A stretch of DNA of 8,874 bases from Chitinophagales bacterium (GTDB lineage: Bacteria; Bacteroidota; Bacteroidia; Chitinophagales; UBA2359). Under the pieces are notes generated by a model that saw only the letters and a program-made list of their open reading frames with translations, was not told where the DNA came from and did not search any database. Of this stretch, positions 5,875-8,874 are shown piece by piece. How positions within the stretch are numbered: position 1 is the stretch's first letter; each line of letters starts with the position of its first letter. The stretch covers positions 1 to 8,874 of the forward strand of contig JAHDIA010000220.1 in assembly GCA_020631035.1 (NCBI GenBank), written 5' to 3'. Both the position numbers and the translations under genes were made by a program.

Positions 5875-6756
5875 ATGAAATCCCTACTCTATCTTTGTAT
5901 CTGTTGTTTGCTAAGTATTCCCTTACTTGGGCAACAAAATGCTCCTTTTACTCAAAATCGAAACATTCCTCCTGATTTATATCGTTTAAAGAATACACAC
6001 ACTCTCAATATAGGGGTGGGTTTTCCCAATAAAATTGGTTTGAGTATCAAGGCACTCGAACTGTTTGGGGTTGTTAATGATGGTAAAACCACCCCACAAT
6101 TTACCATTGCTTATGAATATGGTATAGATGAAGCAACAGGTATTGGCGTACATTTTGGTTATTATTCTGCTCAAACACCTGGTGTCAACGAGATTCTCAA
6201 CAACCTCAACCTCAATTTGGATGATTTGGAAGACTTGGGTCTCCCCACCGATTTGGACAATCTTGCTATTTCAGACCTCTTAGGTACACTTGATGAAGGT
6301 TCTGGCGAGTTGGGAGATATATTAGGTGATTTCCTTGGCGAATTTGTAGATGTTACCGAATTGCTCACAGATGAATTGTGTGACATTCTTCCTTTTGGGT
6401 GTGGTGCTGTTCAAGACATACAAGGTGTTGTAGGGGATGCCATTGAAGGTGGATTGGATTTACAAATCTTTAGTATTTCTGGTAGACTTGCTTACCATTA
6501 TCCAATCTCTTCTCGTTTTGAATTGTATGCTTCAACCACTGCTGGCATCAACATCATTCGTCAACGCAAGGTTGCAGTAGACCACCAAGGTATTGAGCAA
6601 AGAATCAACAATGTGTTGCAAATTCCTTCTTTTGTCTATTATGCCAAAGCGGGTGGTCGTATAAAAATTACAGATGTATTTGGTGTGTATGGTGAATTTG
6701 GTTATGGAAATGTTACCCTTGCGAATTTGGGCGTGAGTTTGAAATTTAATGAGTAA
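5875..6756 (+). CDS. Secreted protein, probable outer-membrane beta-barrel
   Basis: I do not recognise a named family for this 293-residue protein. Residues 1-20 form a signal peptide (MKSLLYLCICCLLSIPLLGQ); none of its cysteines sits in a lipobox, so cleavage by signal peptidase I is expected. Alternating-hydrophobicity strands resemble porin-like barrels: TLNIGVGF (43-50), PQFTIAYEYG (74-83), TGIGVHFGYYSA (88-99), ISGRLAYHYP (201-210), RFELYASTTAGINII (214-228), YYAKAGGRIKI (255-265), and a final VYGEFGYGNV to LGVSLKF stretch (271-291). Between strands, about residues 104-193 form a large acidic insert full of Leu-Asp/Gly repeats (DLEDLGLPTDLDNL, LGDILGDFLG). This insert contains two cysteines (C169, C176) that could form a disulfide. 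It is probably an extracellular or periplasmic loop. Function is unknown. A perfect inverted repeat begins 4 bases after the stop. Confidence 0.72.
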   Translation: MKSLLYLCICCLLSIPLLGQQNAPFTQNRNIPPDLYRLKNTHTLNIGVGFPNKIGLSIKALELFGVVNDGKTTPQFTIAYEYGIDEATGIGVHFGYYSAQTPGVNEILNNLNLNLDDLEDLGLPTDLDNLAISDLLGTLDEGSGELGDILGDFLGEFVDVTELLTDELCDILPFGCGAVQDIQGVVGDAIEGGLDLQIFSISGRLAYHYPISSRFELYASTTAGINIIRQRKVAVDHQGIEQRINNVLQIPSFVYYAKAGGRIKITDVFGVYGEFGYGNVTLANLGVSLKFNE

Positions 6757-6759
6757 GAA

Positions 6760-6810
6760 ATTTAAGATTGAAAATTCAAGATTAGGAATCTTGAATTTTC
6801 AATCTTAAAT
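6760..6810. repeat. Perfect 24-bp inverted repeat, 3-base loop
   Basis: Bases 6760-6783 are the exact reverse complement of 6787-6810, separated only by AGG. The arms are A/T-rich (ATTTAAGATTGAAAATTCAA and onward). It starts four bases after the beta-barrel gene's stop and could terminate or protect that mRNA. However, no T-tract follows and the perfection is unusual, so it may instead be a dispersed repeat. Confidence 0.75.
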
Positions 6811-6881
6811 CATTTGACCCAATCTCTTAAATTTAGCATTGTGTAATATTTCTACCATCTACAAAAGCTAAAACTAATTCC

Positions 6882-6909
6882 CCTCCTTGGACTAGCCCCT
6901 CCAAGGAGG
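6882..6909. repeat. 10-bp hairpin with 8-base loop
   Basis: CCTCCTTGGA (6882-6891) and TCCAAGGAGG (6900-6909) are exact reverse complements around CTAGCCCC. There is no T-tract on either side, so it is not an obvious terminator. It may be a dispersed intergenic repeat. Confidence 0.6.
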
Positions 6910-6937
6910 AACTAAATTTGCTACCAAGAAATTGGAA

Positions 6938-6955
6938 TTACCTCAACGGAGGTAA
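6938..6955. repeat. 7-bp hairpin with AACG loop
   Basis: TTACCTC (6938-6944) pairs perfectly with GAGGTAA (6949-6955) around an AACG tetraloop. It is a small stem, of note mainly because it lies among other palindromes. Confidence 0.45.
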
Positions 6956-7020
6956 GGCATTTTGAAAATATTGGGCATCAATATCAATTATTTAAGACGA
7001 AGGGATGAAATTGGCGAAAC

Positions 7021-7130
7021 TAGCCCCGATAGTAGCGGATAGCTCCCGTAGGTAGGTTGGTTAGTCCTAACAGGTTTTTGCAACCTGTTAGGACTAACCA
7101 ACCTACGGGACTAGCAGCGGATAGCGGGGA
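7021..7130 (+). ncRNA. Flavo-1-like structured RNA element
   Basis: TAGCCCCGATAGTAGCGG (7021-7038) and CTAGCAGCGGATAGCGGGGA (7111-7130) flank a long hairpin. CCCCG (7024-7028) pairs with CGGGG (7125-7129). The inner stem pairs 7044-7076 with 7082-7110, perfect except for a 4-base bulge on the left arm, with a TTTGC loop. The conserved words AGCCCCGATAG, AGCGGATAG and AGCGGGGA around a variable hairpin fit my memory of the Flavo-1 motif described from Bacteroidota, whose function is unknown. The strand is chosen from that resemblance. It could alternatively be a dispersed DNA repeat. A covariance-model search would settle the name. Confidence 0.5.
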
Positions 7131-7202
7131 CACAAGTAGCGACGAAGTCCTCAAGCATTTGCTCCTAATCCATTTGTAAATTATTAAAAAGATGAGAGGC
7201 AT

Positions 7203-7225
7203 ATTTGAGATGCCAGGCATCAAAT
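7203..7225 (-). terminator. Possible weak rtcB terminator hairpin
   Basis: GATGCC (7209-7214) and GGCATC (7216-7221), extended by ATTT (7203-7206) with AAAT (7222-7225), form a bulged stem overlapping the rtcB stop codon. Reading on the minus strand, a T-run (CATCTTTTTAAT) follows only some 10-15 bases later. The stem is short and the spacing poor. Confidence 0.25.
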
Positions 7226-8634
7226 CAATCCTTTGCCATTCGGACGATGCGGGGTTGGAAACTGCCTAGAATATCAACCAAATCGCCTTGGTGGTTCATC
7301 ACTTGTTCGATGTCTTTATATGCCATTGGTGCTTCGTCTAGACCGCCACCAATGAGCGTAATTCTGTGTTCCTTCAAGTACTTCTTAACATAATTGTGGG
7401 TCAAGGACTCTTTGGCTCTCTTGCGAGACATTTGACGACCTGCACCGTGAGAGGCTGAATTTAGTGACAAGGCGTTACCTTTGCCTTTGACTATGTAACC
7501 AGCGGCAGTCATCGAGCCTGGAATGATGCCGAGTACGCCCTCCCCTGCTGGAGTTGCGCCTTTGCGGTGAACGATGACTTCAGTACCATCCGCCAGTTTT
7601 TCTTTCCAAGCAAAGTTGTGGTGGTTTTCGACCATAAAGGCTGGTTTTTCCCCCAATGCTTTGGACAGGCGTTTGTGAATGTCGTGGTGACAAGCCGAGG
7701 CGTAATCGCCTGCTAGATTCATCGCCAACCAGTATTCTTGACCGCTTTCGTCGTCTAAATCCAACCAAGCCAGACTCTTTGCAGACTTGGGAAGCAAGCA
7801 TTTGTCCATTGCCAATCGGGTGTAATGCATGGCGATGTTTGCCCCTAAACCTCTTGAACCAGAATGCGACAAAATACCCAAGTATTTACCCGATGGCAAG
7901 GCAAATTCGTTGTCGGTATTGAGTGTTACTTCGCCAAATTCGACAAAGTGATTGCCTCCGCCCGAAGTCCCTATTTGCCTGTAGGCTTTGTCTTTGAGAC
8001 TTCGCAGTAATTTAAGTTCTTTGAACTCGTTTCGCTCAAAAATTTCGTGATTGGTGTCTGGATCATCGAAGATTTTTTTCATTCCAAAGCGGGTATTGGC
8101 CATCAAATACTTTTTGAGTAATTGTTGGTGTCCGCTAAGATAAATGGGATCAATGTCGTAGACTGTTAGGCACATTCGACAACCAATGTCCATACCGACT
8201 CCGTAAGGAATGACGGCATTTTCGGTAGCGAGTACCCCGCCAATGGGCAATCCATATCCTGAGTGAGCATCGGGCATCAATGCACCTGCTTTGACAATGG
8301 GTAGTTTCATAGCGGTATCCATTTGGAGCATCGCTTGTTCCGAAATGTGTTGTTTGCCATATGCCTTGTAATGAAGGGTGTCTTTTCTATAAGGAATTTC
8401 TTTCTTAGGGGCTTCTTCTGGCTGTTCGATTAATTCGTCTGCCAATGTATGCCACTCAACATCCTCTTCAAATTTTTCTGGATTTTCTAGAATATTTTTT
8501 AATATATTTAAAGCCTCATCTTTGGATTGGTGTTTGCAAATTTTATGTGCCAATTGCATTGCCAAACTGATGATGGTGGTATCTTGATAACCTATTTTTC
8601 TTAGGTCTCTTCCTTTTAACTTTAGCTTAGCCAT
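7225..8634 (-). CDS. rtcB: RNA-splicing/repair ligase RtcB
   Basis: RtcB joins RNA 2',3'-cyclic phosphate or 3'-phosphate ends to 5'-OH ends. It uses GTP and Mn2+ through a covalent histidine-GMP intermediate. All signatures are in order: MPDAHSGYGLPIGGV (120-134), GVGMDIGCRM (145-154) with metal ligands D149 and C152, TSGGGNHFVE (223-232, H229), LSHSGSRG (255-262, H257), ENHHN (336-340), VHRKGATPAGEG (355-366), PGSM (372-375), SHGAGRQMSR (395-404), whose H396 is the guanylylated residue, and DEAPMAYKDI (433-442). An N-terminal extension of about 85 residues precedes the catalytic domain, making it 469 residues rather than about 408 as in E. coli; it begins KLKLKGRDLRKIGY. The ATG at 8632-8634 is the start. 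No rtcA, rtcR or prfH is nearby. tRNA-Gln lies 96 bp upstream on the same strand. Confidence 0.97.
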   Translation of the reverse strand: MAKLKLKGRDLRKIGYQDTTIISLAMQLAHKICKHQSKDEALNILKNILENPEKFEEDVEWHTLADELIEQPEEAPKKEIPYRKDTLHYKAYGKQHISEQAMLQMDTAMKLPIVKAGALMPDAHSGYGLPIGGVLATENAVIPYGVGMDIGCRMCLTVYDIDPIYLSGHQQLLKKYLMANTRFGMKKIFDDPDTNHEIFERNEFKELKLLRSLKDKAYRQIGTSGGGNHFVEFGEVTLNTDNEFALPSGKYLGILSHSGSRGLGANIAMHYTRLAMDKCLLPKSAKSLAWLDLDDESGQEYWLAMNLAGDYASACHHDIHKRLSKALGEKPAFMVENHHNFAWKEKLADGTEVIVHRKGATPAGEGVLGIIPGSMTAAGYIVKGKGNALSLNSASHGAGRQMSRKRAKESLTHNYVKKYLKEHRITLIGGGLDEAPMAYKDIEQVMNHQGDLVDILGSFQPRIVRMAKD

Positions 8635-8640
8635 TTATAT

Positions 8641-8675
8641 TAATTGTGAGTTGTAAATTATAAATTGTGAATTGG
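8641..8675. repeat. A/T-rich short direct repeats in the rtcB leader
   Basis: AATTGTGA occurs at 8642-8649 and again at 8663-8670, with related TTGTAAATT between them. It lies in the probable 5' leader of rtcB. Such low-complexity A/T words are a weak signal. Confidence 0.35.
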
Positions 8676-8690
8676 TGTGTTGTTGCACCA

Positions 8691-8698
8691 TAAAGTTA
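8691..8698 (-). promoter_or_regulatory. Candidate -7 element for rtcB
   Basis: On the minus strand this reads TAACTTTA, seven of eight matches to TAnnTTTG, 56 bases before the rtcB ATG. No TTTG lies 19 bases upstream, so the promoter is incomplete by consensus. Read-through from the tRNA is the alternative. Confidence 0.3.
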
Positions 8699-8730
8699 TT
8701 TACTTGTATTTTGGATTTTTGTTGTAGAAG

Positions 8731-8802
8731 ATGCCTCATTGGGATTCGAACCCAAACCGAAGGAGTCAAAGTCCTCCATGCTACCCATTACACCATGAGA
8801 CA
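8731..8802 (-). tRNA. tRNA-Gln (anticodon UUG)
   Basis: The 72-base minus-strand gene folds into a complete cloverleaf. The acceptor stem TGTCTCA (8796-8802) pairs with TGAGGCA (8732-8738), including one T-G pair. The D arm contains GTAATGGGTAGCA. The anticodon stem GAGGA/TCCTT closes the loop CTTTGAC, with TTG at positions 34-36. The T arm is TTGGG-TTCGAAT-CCCAA. The weak U1-A72 first pair fits glutamine tRNAs, and the anticodon arm resembles other bacterial tRNA-Gln genes. CCA is not encoded, and the discriminator base is T (8731 complement). It reads CAA codons, and CAG by wobble. Confidence 0.93.
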
Positions 8803-8807
8803 AAGTA

Positions 8808-8843
8808 AAAACCCCAAACACTTGGGAGAGTGTTTGGGGTTTT
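8808..8843. terminator. Strong A/T-flanked hairpin, bidirectional terminator type
   Basis: A perfect 15-bp stem (8808-8822 with 8829-8843; core ACCCCAAACACT) surrounds a TGGGAG loop. A-runs on the left and T-runs on the right make it terminator-like on both strands. It lies upstream of the minus-strand tRNA-Gln, so it most likely ends a gene entering from beyond the right edge. A partial -7 element (8849-8856, AATATTTG on the minus strand) leaves open that it is instead in the tRNA's 5' leader. Confidence 0.65.
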
Positions 8844-8874
8844 ATAAACAAATATTCATTCTTTGTTTTATTGT

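Larger units (their letters stand above)
6757..7224. other. Non-coding, hairpin-rich region between convergent genes
   Basis: No credible gene lies in these 468 bases between the plus-strand barrel gene and minus-strand rtcB. The stretch holds a perfect 24-bp inverted repeat, a 10-bp hairpin (6882-6909), a 7-bp hairpin (6938-6955), the Flavo-1-like structure (7021-7130) and a small hairpin at the rtcB stop. Open frames across the palindromes are by-products of symmetry. The density suggests a sink for intergenic repeats. Confidence 0.6.

Noticed and set aside
7020..7223. 67-residue minus-strand open frame
   Set aside because: It spans the Flavo-1-like hairpin and its residues simply reflect the inverted repeat.
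7225..8802. An RtcB-centred RNA repair operon
   Set aside because: No rtcA, rtcR, prfH, Hen1/Pnkp or nuclease gene is present. The only neighbour is a tRNA, so an operon claim is not supported.

Overview
The window looks like chromosomal DNA from a free-living member of the Bacteroidota, possibly a Saprospiria or Flavobacteriia relative. The evidence is AT-rich DNA, start codons preceded by A/T-rich leaders rather than Shine-Dalgarno sequences, a near-consensus Bacteroidota promoter (TTTG-N19-TAnnTTTG) before etfB, a DUF2807/GIN-domain protein, a DUF151-UVR nuclease-family protein, and a hairpin resembling the Flavo-1 RNA motif. The phylum is inferred with good confidence; the genus is not identifiable.

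Layout: a possible start of an unidentified minus-strand gene touches the left edge (1-55). A minus-strand GT-C/GT39-like membrane glycosyltransferase (70-1512, TTG start) diverges from a plus-strand RimJ/RimL-type acetyltransferase (1562-2110). The acetyltransferase converges on a secreted GIN-domain protein (2309-2956, minus). A GC-richer, 131-bp imperfect palindrome lies between these two.

The centre is the electron transfer flavoprotein operon, etfB (3268-4008) and etfA (4075-5046). It has a well-defined promoter, two operator-like palindromes upstream and a clear terminator downstream. Next come a DUF151/UVR bifunctional-nuclease-family protein (5223-5816) and a secreted, probable outer-membrane beta-barrel protein (5875-6756).

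A 468-bp non-coding stretch (6757-7224) is crowded with inverted repeats: a perfect 24-bp inverted repeat, two short hairpins and the Flavo-1-like structure. On the minus strand, tRNA-Gln(UUG) (8731-8802) lies upstream of rtcB, the RNA ligase gene (7225-8634). A strong A/T-flanked hairpin (8808-8843) lies upstream of the tRNA.

Apart from the etf pair, the genes do not form an obvious shared pathway, and I see no phage, IS, CRISPR or defence cassette. The least explained signals are non-coding: the paired palindromes before etfB, the 131-bp palindrome and the structured region at 6757-7224.
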